DNA from: Kordia algicida
GTDB taxonomy: Bacteria; Bacteroidota; Bacteroidia; Flavobacteriales; Flavobacteriaceae
Assembly (NCBI RefSeq): GCF_051013375.1
Contig: NZ_CP142125.1
Length of the DNA: 64,000 nucleotides
Direction: 5' to 3' (one strand)
The number at the start of each line of letters is the position of its first letter. Positions within the stretch are counted from its first letter, which is position 1. A program made the translations under genes and the position numbers. Shown piece after piece: positions 27,064 to 36,130 of this stretch. The notes under the pieces are model-generated. The model did not search any database. It was not told the DNA's origin and worked only from the letters and a program-made list of their open reading frames with translations.

Positions 27064-28341
27064 TTATATATAAGAGATAAAACTTTTCGTCTTTCCACTG
27101 CTAACTTCTTCATTCACAGCATCGTGAATTGAGTAGGTCATGTCGTCAGCAAAGTAGTTTTCAATCTCTCCTTTTAATTGATCTTTTTGTTTGTCGGTTA
27201 AGTGTTCTTTGATGTTAAATATAAGAATTCCTTTTTCTTTTTGAATAATTTGGTAGGTAAGTTTTACATTATATTTCTTCCCTAAGTTTTTAAAAATGTA
27301 ATAAAAATACAAACTAGGGTAAATTTCTTTCTTTCCGTATACGTTCTCTCCTATTCTTCCTGTAACTTCATTTAAAATATAATGTGCTTTTCCGCAAGCA
27401 CACTTGGTTTCTTTGGAAGCCAATTCAATATAATCGCCCAACTGATACCGAATAATAGGAAATGTTTTCATCTGCAAATTGGTCACAACAATCTGATTAT
27501 CAATCGCTTCTACAATAACACCTTCCATGTTAATGTGCATATTTCCTTCAGTACATTCAAAAGCAATAATTCCAGTTTCTGCCGCACCATATTCGCTAAT
27601 AATTGGCACTCCAAACGCTTTTTCAATTGCTGCTTTATAACTCTCGTAAATCTTCTCAGAAGTACCTTTTACCATTTTAAGACGCGTTGGTTTCGGTAAC
27701 TTTTGATCGTTAATAAGTTTCGCAGACTGATAAATCATGGAAGAATACCCATGAATATAGCGAGCGCGTTGCAATTTTTTTACAAATTTTTTAAAGGCTT
27801 TTTCTTTATAATCAAACACACGAAAACGATTCTGTAACGCATCTAAAATATTGACTTTTAAGCGTTTTATAGTTGAAAAATCAAATCCCCAAAAATAACC
27901 GTTACGTTCCCAAGGTTGCACATTGTGCCAAGAATATCCTCTAAAAATAGAAGCTCTGTTAAAGGAATCTGCCGATTCTTCACGTTTGTACACCAACGGA
28001 TCACCCGAAGAACCAGAAGTTGTCGCTGTAAATACTTTTTTAAAATCGTAACTTGTATGAATAGCTGTTGTATGCTCTAGTACGTCTTTTTTAGACAACA
28101 AAGGCAATTGTTGAATGTCTTCTAAGGAAGAAAAAGAAGTTTCATCAATGTTCGCAAACTTTTCTTTATAATAAGGAGAATGTGTTTTCGCGAATGAAAT
28201 CAGTTCTTTAAGTTGCTTCAATTGATACGCTTCCAAATCGTCGATCGTCCATTTTTCAGAAGCTTTCAAAAAGTCAAACCACTTCCGTAGAGAAGGATTT
28301 CGTAAGCGTTCACCGAGATTAAAAATAAATTTATGAAGCAT
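27064..28341 (-). CDS. CapK-like adenylate-forming enzyme (phenylacetate-CoA ligase family)
   Basis: 425 residues of the PaaK/CapK branch of the ANL superfamily. TATTSGSSGDPLVYKR is the phosphate-binding loop and EYGAAETGIIAFEC holds the conserved region following the adenylation core. A C-terminal small domain ends in SFISYI. CapK-like proteins occur in many capsule loci; their substrates are generally not established. Here it could activate an acid for attachment to the glycan. A CxC pair (ETKCACGKA) near 320 may bind metal. It lies 5 bases upstream of the sugar-phosphate transferase gene. Confidence 0.85.
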   Translation of the reverse strand: MLHKFIFNLGERLRNPSLRKWFDFLKASEKWTIDDLEAYQLKQLKELISFAKTHSPYYKEKFANIDETSFSSLEDIQQLPLLSKKDVLEHTTAIHTSYDFKKVFTATTSGSSGDPLVYKREESADSFNRASIFRGYSWHNVQPWERNGYFWGFDFSTIKRLKVNILDALQNRFRVFDYKEKAFKKFVKKLQRARYIHGYSSMIYQSAKLINDQKLPKPTRLKMVKGTSEKIYESYKAAIEKAFGVPIISEYGAAETGIIAFECTEGNMHINMEGVIVEAIDNQIVVTNLQMKTFPIIRYQLGDYIELASKETKCACGKAHYILNEVTGRIGENVYGKKEIYPSLYFYYIFKNLGKKYNVKLTYQIIQKEKGILIFNIKEHLTDKQKDQLKGEIENYFADDMTYSIHDAVNEEVSSGKTKSFISYI

Positions 28342-28489
28342 GATTTTTAAAACGAATCTATTGAAAAATGAGCAATTTCGATTTACTGTAAATTGCTTGT
28401 AAATTTTGTGCGATAAAATTAACCTAATAAAATTTAACAGATCAAAATAATCATTTTTTATTTGTTATTTTGCAATCGAATCTACATTT

Positions 28490-29368
28490 ATGAATCACAA
28501 AGTCAAGTCGTTAATTTTTAAGTCGTTAGACATCTTACCCAACAAAATGGGTTATGGTGTGTACCATCAATTGCAGAAATTTCTCAATAGAAACAGTATC
28601 AATCATAAGATAAAAACGAATGACAGATCATTTAACGATGCATTGAAAATTCTGGCGGAAGCCAATATTGAACTAAAAGACAAGACCATTTTCGAATTAG
28701 GTTCAGGTTGGGCACCAATTATTCCGTATTTTTTCATGTATTTTAAACATGTAAAAAAGGTTGTAACGTATGATATTAACGAACATTACGACTCAAAAAC
28801 GATTGCAAAACTGAATCAATATTTTAAAACAGAATTTAAGATTGATGTCGCCACGGAAAAAGACACATACGATTTGCCCAGCAATATCAGCTATTATCCC
28901 AACAAAAATTTAGCAGAAGTTGGTTCAATTTCTCACGAACCTGTCGATTTGATTTTTTCGAGATTTGTCTTAGAACATATTCCTCCGAAAGAATTAGCTG
29001 AAATTCATCGTAATTTTGCGAAGAACCTTCCAAAACCATTCTATATTCTACACATGATTTCGCCAAGCGATCACAGAGCATATGATGACAAATTGCTTTC
29101 GTATTATGACTTTTTGAAGTACAGCAAAGAAGAATGGCAAAAACAGCATACAAAATTCGATTATCACAATCGTTTGCGTTTGCCTGATTATTTAGAAATC
29201 TTTAAAAATGAAGGTTTTGAAGTTGTTTCGTTAGATTATGATACCTGCGACAAAAATTCTGAAAAGTACAAGAAATTCAAAGAATTAACGCTTCACAAAG
29301 ACTACGACAATTATACTGAAGAAGAATTATTGGCAGGAAGTATTAATGTGTTGTTGAAAATTACTTAA
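28490..29368 (+). CDS. class I SAM-dependent methyltransferase
   Basis: 292 residues, the only plus-strand gene inside the polysaccharide locus. A Rossmann motif I is TIFELGSGWAPI (about 63-75), with VVTYDINEH as the acidic loop and VDLIFSRFVLEHIPP as motif IV-like. Such enzymes often methylate sugars in capsule clusters, but substrate is unassigned. It is divergent from capK with 148 bases between, so it has its own promoter, perhaps giving independent control of a modification. Confidence 0.85.
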   Translation: MNHKVKSLIFKSLDILPNKMGYGVYHQLQKFLNRNSINHKIKTNDRSFNDALKILAEANIELKDKTIFELGSGWAPIIPYFFMYFKHVKKVVTYDINEHYDSKTIAKLNQYFKTEFKIDVATEKDTYDLPSNISYYPNKNLAEVGSISHEPVDLIFSRFVLEHIPPKELAEIHRNFAKNLPKPFYILHMISPSDHRAYDDKLLSYYDFLKYSKEEWQKQHTKFDYHNRLRLPDYLEIFKNEGFEVVSLDYDTCDKNSEKYKKFKELTLHKDYDNYTEEELLAGSINVLLKIT

Positions 29369-29436
29369 TGTGTTGATTTGAAGATTTTTCAATTTGAAAA
29401 TATATTTCATATAACGGTTTAGATTTCGATACTCCA

Positions 29437-29512
29437 AACGTCATTTCGAGTGAATTTGTGTAGCAAATTTGTATTTCGACTGCGCTCATCAGAGCTATCG
29501 AGAAGTACTATG
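29437..29512 (+). repeat. dispersed repeat family 1, copy D, with insertion
   Basis: AACGTCATTTCGAGTGAATT and AGCAAATTTGTAT, then an extra segment (TTCGACTGCGCTCATC...), then TATCGAGAAGTACTATGAG. The end overlaps the last codons and the TAG stop (29508-29510) of the minus-strand glycosyltransferase. Confidence 0.65.
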
Positions 29513-30515
29513 AGACCAATAATTCCTTCCATTGCGCTTTCACAACTTCCCAATCAAATTGTTCCGATTTTTTACGTGCATTTTCTGATAACTTTTCTGC
29601 AATTTCTGGTGTAAAAACCATTTTTTTGATATGAAAGATCATTTCTATTGCACTATTCGGTTCTACCAACAAACCATCTTTTTTATCTTCGATTAAATAC
29701 GGAATGCCACCGACATTGGTAGAAACAATCGGCATTCCGAGCGCCATTGCTTCTATCAAGCTAATTGGTGTATTGTCAAAATTTGTAGTGTTGATGAAAA
29801 TATCGTATTCCGTAGAAAGTGAAATCCATTCTTGTTTAGATAGTTTTCCAGTGAATTTCACATCAACGTTCAACTTTTTTGCGAGTTCTTGCGTTTTTTC
29901 AAAAGAAGCATCTTTTCTAGGTCCAACCATACACAAAGTTGCTGCTATTCCATTTTGTTTCAAACCATGCACAATTTCTACTGCCAATTGCGGATTGTAG
30001 ATTTCGGCAAACGATCGCACCCATAACAATTTAGCTTTCACCGATTTTCGAAGTTTAAAAGGATACTCAGCCAATTCTACATTGTTCGGAATATGTTTTA
30101 AATTCGAATATCCGTATTGTTCAAAAACAGTTTTTAGAAACATTGATGGCGAAACATTGACATGTGCATTTTTAAAAATCAGATCGCTTTTTGCTTTGCT
30201 ATGTTTTAAACGTGCTTCTAAATTTCCACCATGCAAAATCGGAATGTACTTGATTTTAAAGCGAATACACAATTTACTCACGTAATACGCGTATAGAAAA
30301 TTTGTGGTACTATACGTATCAATCAACACATAATCAAGTTTTTTTCGGAGTTTAAAAACCGTCCAAAGCATGTCAAATAAACGCAGTATTTTATTTTGTT
30401 TGTTGGAAGTCAATCGAATGTTGAAACCTTCTTTTTGGAGTAATTTCCCCAAAGTTTCAATGGTTGTTGCCGTTTTTCCGTGACCAGAAACGATATTTCC
30501 AACATACAATATCAT
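29508..30515 (-). CDS. glycosyltransferase family 4
   Basis: 335 residues, GT-B fold, retaining type. N-terminal YVGNIVSGHGKTATTIE resembles the acceptor-domain start of GT4 enzymes. The donor domain carries LLWVRSFAEIYNPQLAVE and NTPISLIEAMALGMPIV, where the usual Glu-x7-Glu begins with Asp. Its last bases lie inside a dispersed repeat, so the C-terminus may have been altered. The start overlaps the upstream methyltransferase by 4 bases. Sugar unknown. Confidence 0.9.
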   Translation of the reverse strand: MILYVGNIVSGHGKTATTIETLGKLLQKEGFNIRLTSNKQNKILRLFDMLWTVFKLRKKLDYVLIDTYSTTNFLYAYYVSKLCIRFKIKYIPILHGGNLEARLKHSKAKSDLIFKNAHVNVSPSMFLKTVFEQYGYSNLKHIPNNVELAEYPFKLRKSVKAKLLWVRSFAEIYNPQLAVEIVHGLKQNGIAATLCMVGPRKDASFEKTQELAKKLNVDVKFTGKLSKQEWISLSTEYDIFINTTNFDNTPISLIEAMALGMPIVSTNVGGIPYLIEDKKDGLLVEPNSAIEMIFHIKKMVFTPEIAEKLSENARKKSEQFDWEVVKAQWKELLVS

Positions 30516-31192
30516 GCTTTCTTATGCGCTACAAAAACATCAAATAATGGCAGAATTGGTAAGATTTTCGCCAAACTTTTTACTTCATAGGTTTCACTGA
30601 CAATTTTACGAATCGATTGAATTTCAGAATCGTGATAATCGCCTGTAAAGTCTTGTCCAGCCAACTTTCTTCCAAGTTTATACAGGAAATTTTCTGTCGG
30701 TCCAGAAATGATGACTTCTCCTCCATTTTTCAACAACGTTCTAAATTTTCCCATGTATTTTCGCAACTGATCGTCGTTCATATGTTCTAAAACATCCAAC
30801 GCAATCACAACATCAAAGGTATTTTCTTCTAGATTTTTATCAAACAAATCACCTTCCATAAAGTTGATCGAATCTGGATAATTGATATTTTCTTTTAATA
30901 AATGTACAGGTCGCAAATCCAAATCCAAACCAACAACTTCATGAGAATTTGTCGCCAATTCATAAGACATTACGCCAGTTCCGCAACCAAAATCTAAGAC
31001 TTTGAGTGACTTTTTATTTTTCTTGTGCACATAATTTGCTACGACTTTTAAGCGTTTCCAAAAAATATGATCGATGACAGGATTTTTATGTGCGTATGCT
31101 GGTAAAGCGGCTTCAGACAAGACTTCGTCAGTTCCTTGCGCTTTGAGTCTTTTTACGATTTCTGTTTTAAAAAGCTTCTTTGTTGCTTTCAT
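30512..31192 (-). CDS. class I SAM-dependent methyltransferase
   Basis: 226 residues. LKVLDFGCGTGVMSYELA (SAM-binding motif I, about 63-80), VVGLDLDLRP (ribose-binding acidic residue) and FDVVIALDVLEHMNDDQL define the UbiE/COQ5-like fold. It ends with a short hydrophobic segment (ILPILPLFDVFVA). Probably methylates a sugar or lipid-linked intermediate. Overlaps the GT4 start by 4 bases, so coupled. Confidence 0.88.
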   Translation of the reverse strand: MKATKKLFKTEIVKRLKAQGTDEVLSEAALPAYAHKNPVIDHIFWKRLKVVANYVHKKNKKSLKVLDFGCGTGVMSYELATNSHEVVGLDLDLRPVHLLKENINYPDSINFMEGDLFDKNLEENTFDVVIALDVLEHMNDDQLRKYMGKFRTLLKNGGEVIISGPTENFLYKLGRKLAGQDFTGDYHDSEIQSIRKIVSETYEVKSLAKILPILPLFDVFVAHKKA

Positions 31193-31202
31193 GTTTGTTA
31201 GG

Positions 31203-32171
31203 TTAAAAGTTGTTTTTTAGGCTAAACGTAATTTTTTCAGTTCCATATCCATAACCATCAAAAATGGCTTTGTACGTTCCGTTTGGCAATTTATGAATAT
31301 CTATGTGATGCATTCCGTTTTTTGCCCAAGTTTCTCCTTGATTTTTAAGAATTGGGTTATTTTTTAATGAATTTTCTTTATAATAAGTCTTTGAAATGGA
31401 ATCAATAGAAAAACCATATACTGCGCGACCGTAACCACCAAAATGATCTTGCGCAAAGCGAATGAGTTTTCCATCGTAATTTAGAAGCCTTCCGGCAGAA
31501 CGTGTATAGTTTCCACTTAACAATGGTGATTGTGGATGTTCTGTGAATTTGCCATGCAAACTATCTGCTACGTACAAACATAAATATTTGTCTTCAGTTG
31601 CATAAAGGTAGGAAACATTGTCTTTTTCAAAATATGTCGCATCTACCAAACGTTTGTTTTGTATCAGAACTTTGTCTACTTCCCAATCGAAAGGAAAGTT
31701 GGTAGTTTTGTACAATCGTACTTGACTGTGACGTTTGGTTTCAGGAATCATATAAATCGTTCCTTCTTTTTCAAAAATAAACGGATAGGATAAATGAACG
31801 GTTTCATCAAGTGCAATTCCGAGATATTTCCAAGCGCCATTTTCTTCAACAGCAACACCGATATCCGCATGTTTTTCACTCATAATTTCAAAAAAAGCAT
31901 ACCATTTTCCATCTTTTTGGTGTAAAAACGGATCTGCCATGAGTAATTTTGAAGGAATTTGATTGTCTGTACGATTGAATACTTTTGCTTCCGAAACCTT
32001 CCACTGTAGTGGATTTGACGCAGTTCCAGTCGCAATTGAATAATACGCTCCCGTAATTTTTCTTCCAAAAAATGGCACGGGTTTTTTCATAAAATAACAA
32101 TACCCGATATAACTCGAAAAGAGAAATCCGAGGATGAAAACGAAAAGTGTTATTTTTTTTAAAATCTTCAA
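31203..32171 (-). CDS. membrane-anchored beta-propeller protein, GINT1-N/GH43-like
   Basis: 322 residues. One N-terminal transmembrane helix (7-25) and then a repeated-blade beta-propeller-like body with KLLMADPFLHQKDGKWYAFF, GTIYMIPETKRHS and ARDHF-like (FAQDHFGGYGRAV) motifs. This pattern matches the N-terminal domain shared by plant glucosamine inositolphosphorylceramide transferases and bacterial polysaccharide-locus proteins, and is related to GH43-like five-bladed folds. Activity unknown: it could hydrolyse, transfer or only bind glycan at the outer face of the membrane. Confidence 0.75.
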   Translation of the reverse strand: MKILKKITLFVFILGFLFSSYIGYCYFMKKPVPFFGRKITGAYYSIATGTASNPLQWKVSEAKVFNRTDNQIPSKLLMADPFLHQKDGKWYAFFEIMSEKHADIGVAVEENGAWKYLGIALDETVHLSYPFIFEKEGTIYMIPETKRHSQVRLYKTTNFPFDWEVDKVLIQNKRLVDATYFEKDNVSYLYATEDKYLCLYVADSLHGKFTEHPQSPLLSGNYTRSAGRLLNYDGKLIRFAQDHFGGYGRAVYGFSIDSISKTYYKENSLKNNPILKNQGETWAKNGMHHIDIHKLPNGTYKAIFDGYGYGTEKITFSLKNNF

Positions 32172-32265
32172 GTTAAATAAGGTTTTAGGTGTTTGGTCTT
32201 GGGTTTTGGGTCTTTGGTCTTGGGTACTTCCTAATTTCTAATGCCCAATACCTAATACCTAATTC
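32172..32265. repeat. low-complexity TTGGGT / CCTAATAC repeats
   Basis: Degenerate tandem text: GGTCTTGGGTTTTGGGTC, then TAATGCCCAATACCTAATACC and CCTAATTCC. It is the longest run of the TTGGGT-type sequence also seen at 7091-7180 and 9930-9970. Non-coding, between two minus-strand genes. Confidence 0.5.
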
Positions 32266-33864
32266 CTACTTCCTAACACCTGTATCATACAATCGCCATT
32301 TGCCTTTTTGATGTATCAGTTCAAAATCTGGTAAATCTATATAAATTAATACATATTCCACACCATAATCGCGTAAAAATTGATTGGAAGCTTTGCGCGA
32401 TAGTTTATTGTAATTTTGATAGTCTTGATACCATGCAATGTATCGTTTCGGATTGCCTTCTATCAGCATATTTGCGCCTTTACTGTCTAAAACCACCGAA
32501 CGTTGTCCGCCAGAACGACCAATATCTGGAGCAAATAAAATGGCATCTTTTGGTACATTTTCACGAATGTAAATTAAGACTTCGTTTAAATCATCACTTT
32601 CTTGTCCGTTAACAACTGAACCTACTGATAGTGAATTGGGCAATACACGTCGTATGAGATCGTTAGATACCAAAGGGATATTGTCAAATGTGTCGTATTT
32701 GCTAACAATTAGCATCAGAAAGAAGCCTCCAAAAACATATGGAAAGACCTTTTTGAAAAGTTCATTCCGATAAAAAATATCCAACATAAAAGCAATGGCA
32801 AAATAGACTGCTAATATCAAGAGTTTCTGCATGCGCACTAACTGAAACGACATTCTTATATTTAGATCAAACGTAGCGTTTATAGCGAGTTCAACATACG
32901 CAGCTAAGTTTGGAAGAATAAATAGCAATGCCGCTAAACCAATGATATATTTGCTACGCAAGCGATCTTTAGCTGTTCCTTTTAGATATGCCAACATGAT
33001 AAATGCAATGACAACGGAGAAATACGCGCCATATTTTAAGGTAAACCATTGTTTCCAAAACGTTGTCGGTTCGGTGATAAAACTATCGTATTTTAAAGCT
33101 AAAGCTTCTTTGTACAATGCTAGATCGTAATCTGCTTTTGCGGAAACATTTCCTAAATAGGCAAAGAAAAACGGCAACATTCCGAGGAAAATCAACAGCA
33201 ATGAAAGCATATTTTGTTTACTAAAGATAGCTTTCCAACGTCTTTCGTCAAAATAGGAATGCAATAACAGAAAGCCTATAAAAAGTAAAATTCCGCTCAA
33301 TCCTGTTATGGGATGAAAGTTGAATATAAAACCAATTAAAAACGCCGCTAGATATGTTTTTTTATGATTTTGAAAGTGTAAGATTAAAAATGGCAATGGC
33401 ATGATGGCATAATAGACTACACGTGGTAATAGAGACCATAAATCTGAAATTCCCCAATATTCCAATCCTGGAATCCAAACAATTCCGCGCATTAATACGG
33501 AAACGAATAAGGCAATCCAGAAGTTTTTGGTAATTCTGAATAGTAAAAAATACCAAAGTAATCCAAATAGGATGTGGCAAATGAACGTGAGAACATTCAA
33601 AGCTTGCACATAATTTCCATCGGTAAAATTGGCAAAAAAGCGCAGTGTTTCAATATAAAAAGGCGTGTAATATTTTACGTTTTCCAAGTCATTGGCAAAA
33701 GTATCATGCGGAAACATCGTCGGATCGTCCATTTTTAAACAAATTGGGATGATGTTATGCAAATCGGAACTTAAGTGTGTTTCATTCGCAGATAAATTCC
33801 CCAAATAATACCCAAAAGCAATACAAACATTTAGTAAAATTACGATAAAGTGCTTGCGTTTCAT
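32266..33864 (-). CDS. polytopic membrane protein, GT-C-like
   Basis: 532 residues with roughly ten to eleven transmembrane helices and a C-terminal soluble domain of about 130 residues (from NDLIRRVLPNS). The first loop contains NIIPICLKMDDPTMFPHD, with acidic residues in the position where GT-C glycosyltransferases keep catalytic Asp. The end (EYVLIYIDLPDF) is a beta-rich extracytoplasmic domain. It could transfer a lipid-linked sugar on the periplasmic face. No firm family assignment; overlaps the GT2 gene by 4 bases. Confidence 0.7.
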   Translation of the reverse strand: MKRKHFIVILLNVCIAFGYYLGNLSANETHLSSDLHNIIPICLKMDDPTMFPHDTFANDLENVKYYTPFYIETLRFFANFTDGNYVQALNVLTFICHILFGLLWYFLLFRITKNFWIALFVSVLMRGIVWIPGLEYWGISDLWSLLPRVVYYAIMPLPFLILHFQNHKKTYLAAFLIGFIFNFHPITGLSGILLFIGFLLLHSYFDERRWKAIFSKQNMLSLLLIFLGMLPFFFAYLGNVSAKADYDLALYKEALALKYDSFITEPTTFWKQWFTLKYGAYFSVVIAFIMLAYLKGTAKDRLRSKYIIGLAALLFILPNLAAYVELAINATFDLNIRMSFQLVRMQKLLILAVYFAIAFMLDIFYRNELFKKVFPYVFGGFFLMLIVSKYDTFDNIPLVSNDLIRRVLPNSLSVGSVVNGQESDDLNEVLIYIRENVPKDAILFAPDIGRSGGQRSVVLDSKGANMLIEGNPKRYIAWYQDYQNYNKLSRKASNQFLRDYGVEYVLIYIDLPDFELIHQKGKWRLYDTGVRK

Positions 33865-34817
33865 GACACAGATTTTGGAGCTTTTAAGATGTCAAATTGT
33901 ATCGCTTGAAGCAGTAATTGAAACCCAAGAATCAACGAAACTGTAATGAGCATGATGGTTCCTACAGGCGTAAATTCTCCGATATTGTAATAATAAATCC
34001 AATTGTAAATTCCGAAAACGACACCAAAGAGAAACATTGGCAAACCGAATAATAAGTAAATAGATGCAATATTAAAATCGTAAATAAAATAGCTTTTTAC
34101 AATACGTTTCCAGAAGGTTTTTGTGAGTTTTGGAATGAAAATAAACGGTATTTTCCAAACTTGCATACTCGATTTTTCATCGCCGTAATGCGCTGGCATT
34201 GGCACATCTTTTATTCTGGCTTCCTGAAAATATAATTCTGCAATTAGTGAAGATTCAAAATAATAATCGCGGTGAATGTTTTTAAAATCTAATTGTTTGA
34301 GTAGATCTACTTTGATGGCAAAAAAACCATTTGTCGGATCGAAATTATTCCAATAACCCGAAGCAGCTTTTGTTAAAAACGACAATCCTAAATTCCCAAC
34401 TTTTCGTACAAATGGCATTTGTCGCAACGCTTTAAAGTCTTTAAAACGATTTCCTTTGGCGTATTCGGCTTTTTGTTCAATCAATGGTTGCAATAAATCT
34501 GGAATGAAATCACTATTCATTTGATCGTCAGAATCTACTTTTATGACAAAATCAAGATCAAGCTCAATCGCCTTTTTAAAACCGTTTTTTGTTGCACCAC
34601 CAACACCAGAATTCTTTTCATTCGTTACAATAACGATTGTATCGCCAAGTTCCGCTTGACTTACTAAACTTTTTGGAATCGGTTCTTTTCCACAATCGTC
34701 AACAATGATAATTTTATCAATATATTCAGGCAGTTTGCGCACCACATTTTCTATGTGTTTTGCGGCATTGTAATACGGAATGACGACTCCAATAGTATGT
34801 TCAGCAAAGTTTGTCAT
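33861..34817 (-). CDS. membrane-associated glycosyltransferase family 2
   Basis: 318 residues. GT-A domain 1-225 with VVIPYYNAAKHIENVV, IIIVDDCGKE and the metal-binding KVDSDDQM. Two C-terminal transmembrane helices (about 250-305) place it with dolichol/undecaprenyl-phosphate-sugar synthases and related GT2 enzymes, so it may make a polyprenyl-phosphate sugar for the adjacent GT-C-like protein. Overlaps both neighbours by 4 bases. Confidence 0.88.
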   Translation of the reverse strand: MTNFAEHTIGVVIPYYNAAKHIENVVRKLPEYIDKIIIVDDCGKEPIPKSLVSQAELGDTIVIVTNEKNSGVGGATKNGFKKAIELDLDFVIKVDSDDQMNSDFIPDLLQPLIEQKAEYAKGNRFKDFKALRQMPFVRKVGNLGLSFLTKAASGYWNNFDPTNGFFAIKVDLLKQLDFKNIHRDYYFESSLIAELYFQEARIKDVPMPAHYGDEKSSMQVWKIPFIFIPKLTKTFWKRIVKSYFIYDFNIASIYLLFGLPMFLFGVVFGIYNWIYYYNIGEFTPVGTIMLITVSLILGFQLLLQAIQFDILKAPKSVS

Positions 34818-36130
34818 GATTTTATGTAATATCGAGGGCTTAATAAAATTGCTGTTGCAAATAAAAACAAGCCCAATATAGCAAAAACAGGTCGGTAAAC
34901 ATACAATTGTTCTCCAAATAATAAAGTCACCATGGTTGCCAAAACCAATCCTTTGAGTACAATTCCAAGTTGTTTAAAACGTTTAAAGTCTAACGCAAAG
35001 TAACTTAGCAACCAACGGACGTAAAAATATAAGCCTACCAAACCGACTTCATTAATAAGCGTTAAGTAGATATTGTGCGCCGAATTTCCAATTAAAATAA
35101 AGTTATTAAACCCTGAACCAAACGGAACAACATACACATGCGTAAGCAAATAATCGATATACATGAGCGACAGGTTTTTTCGTCCTGAACCTAAATCTTC
35201 ATACAATTGATCTACATTTCCTTGTGCAATCAGCGTAGGATCAGATATTTTACTAAAAACCCTACCATTTACTACATTTTCAATAAGTGTAAAAATCTCT
35301 GTATTGTACATGGAAATTACCATCATTCCGATTCCTAAAATCACAGACATATAAATAAATTTCCCTGTAGATCGTATAAAGAAATAGCCCAAAAACACCA
35401 ACAAACCTACATAACTCGTTCGTGATCCACTCAAACCAAGCGCAATCATTGCGAAGAGAATTCCTGCCAAAAGCATCAACTTATTAATGCGCAATTCTTT
35501 CTGTAAAAAGAGTCCAATAAAAGTCACTAGCGAAATATACATGACCATTCCAAGCACAATTTTATTCGGTCCTAAAATACCTGAAAGAAATCCTCCATAC
35601 GCTTTTCTATCCAACTCGCTCCACAAATAAGGAACAATTCCAAAATGCTGAAACAACACGACCAAAGCCGCAATTACCACCATAATAATATGTAAATATG
35701 CTAATTGTCGCAAAGTTTTTACACGTCGCATTAAAATCAGGAAGAACACAAACGAAAAGAAAAATATCAAGAAATGATACATAAATAGTGTAGTTCGTAA
35801 AATCCAAGTCAATCGTCCATTAAGATAACTTATGAAAAACGTAAAAATCATCATAAACATGCACCATCGGATGAATGTCCACAAATAATACAGGTATTTT
35901 TCTCTGTTCATAAACCACAGCAAAACCCTACGATGTTGATAAAACTGATATAAAATTAGCATTCCGATAAAATCGTACAAACGCAGTTCGTTATTTCCCG
36001 TAATACTGTAATTAAAAACGGCAACATTGTAAAAATACGAGATCAGAATTAGGAATAGCGTAAACTTGAGAAAGCCAGATTTCCCGAGCATTCTCATACG
36101 TTTTTCCATATATTCTGTACGTGTTGCCAT
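34814..36130 (-). CDS. O-antigen ligase / polymerase-like protein (Wzy_C)
   Basis: 438 residues with about ten to twelve membrane helices. A Wzy_C-type motif block contains SGSRTSYVGLLVFLGYF and, in the large periplasmic loop, SAHNIYLTLINEVGLVGL (the His-containing ligase/polymerase motif). It either polymerises lipid-linked repeats or ligates glycan to a lipid or protein acceptor. Ligases and polymerases cannot be told apart here. Its presence next to an ABC exporter is discussed in findings. Confidence 0.85.
   Translation of the reverse strand: MATRTEYMEKRMRMLGKSGFLKFTLFLILISYFYNVAVFNYSITGNNELRLYDFIGMLILYQFYQHRRVLLWFMNREKYLYYLWTFIRWCMFMMIFTFFISYLNGRLTWILRTTLFMYHFLIFFFSFVFFLILMRRVKTLRQLAYLHIIMVVIAALVVLFQHFGIVPYLWSELDRKAYGGFLSGILGPNKIVLGMVMYISLVTFIGLFLQKELRINKLMLLAGILFAMIALGLSGSRTSYVGLLVFLGYFFIRSTGKFIYMSVILGIGMMVISMYNTEIFTLIENVVNGRVFSKISDPTLIAQGNVDQLYEDLGSGRKNLSLMYIDYLLTHVYVVPFGSGFNNFILIGNSAHNIYLTLINEVGLVGLYFYVRWLLSYFALDFKRFKQLGIVLKGLVLATMVTLLFGEQLYVYRPVFAILGLFLFATAILLSPRYYIKS

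Noticed and set aside
34814..36130. A definite Wzy polymerase
   Set aside because: Wzy and WaaL-type ligases share this motif; without Wzx the polymerase role cannot be preferred, so the call is left open.
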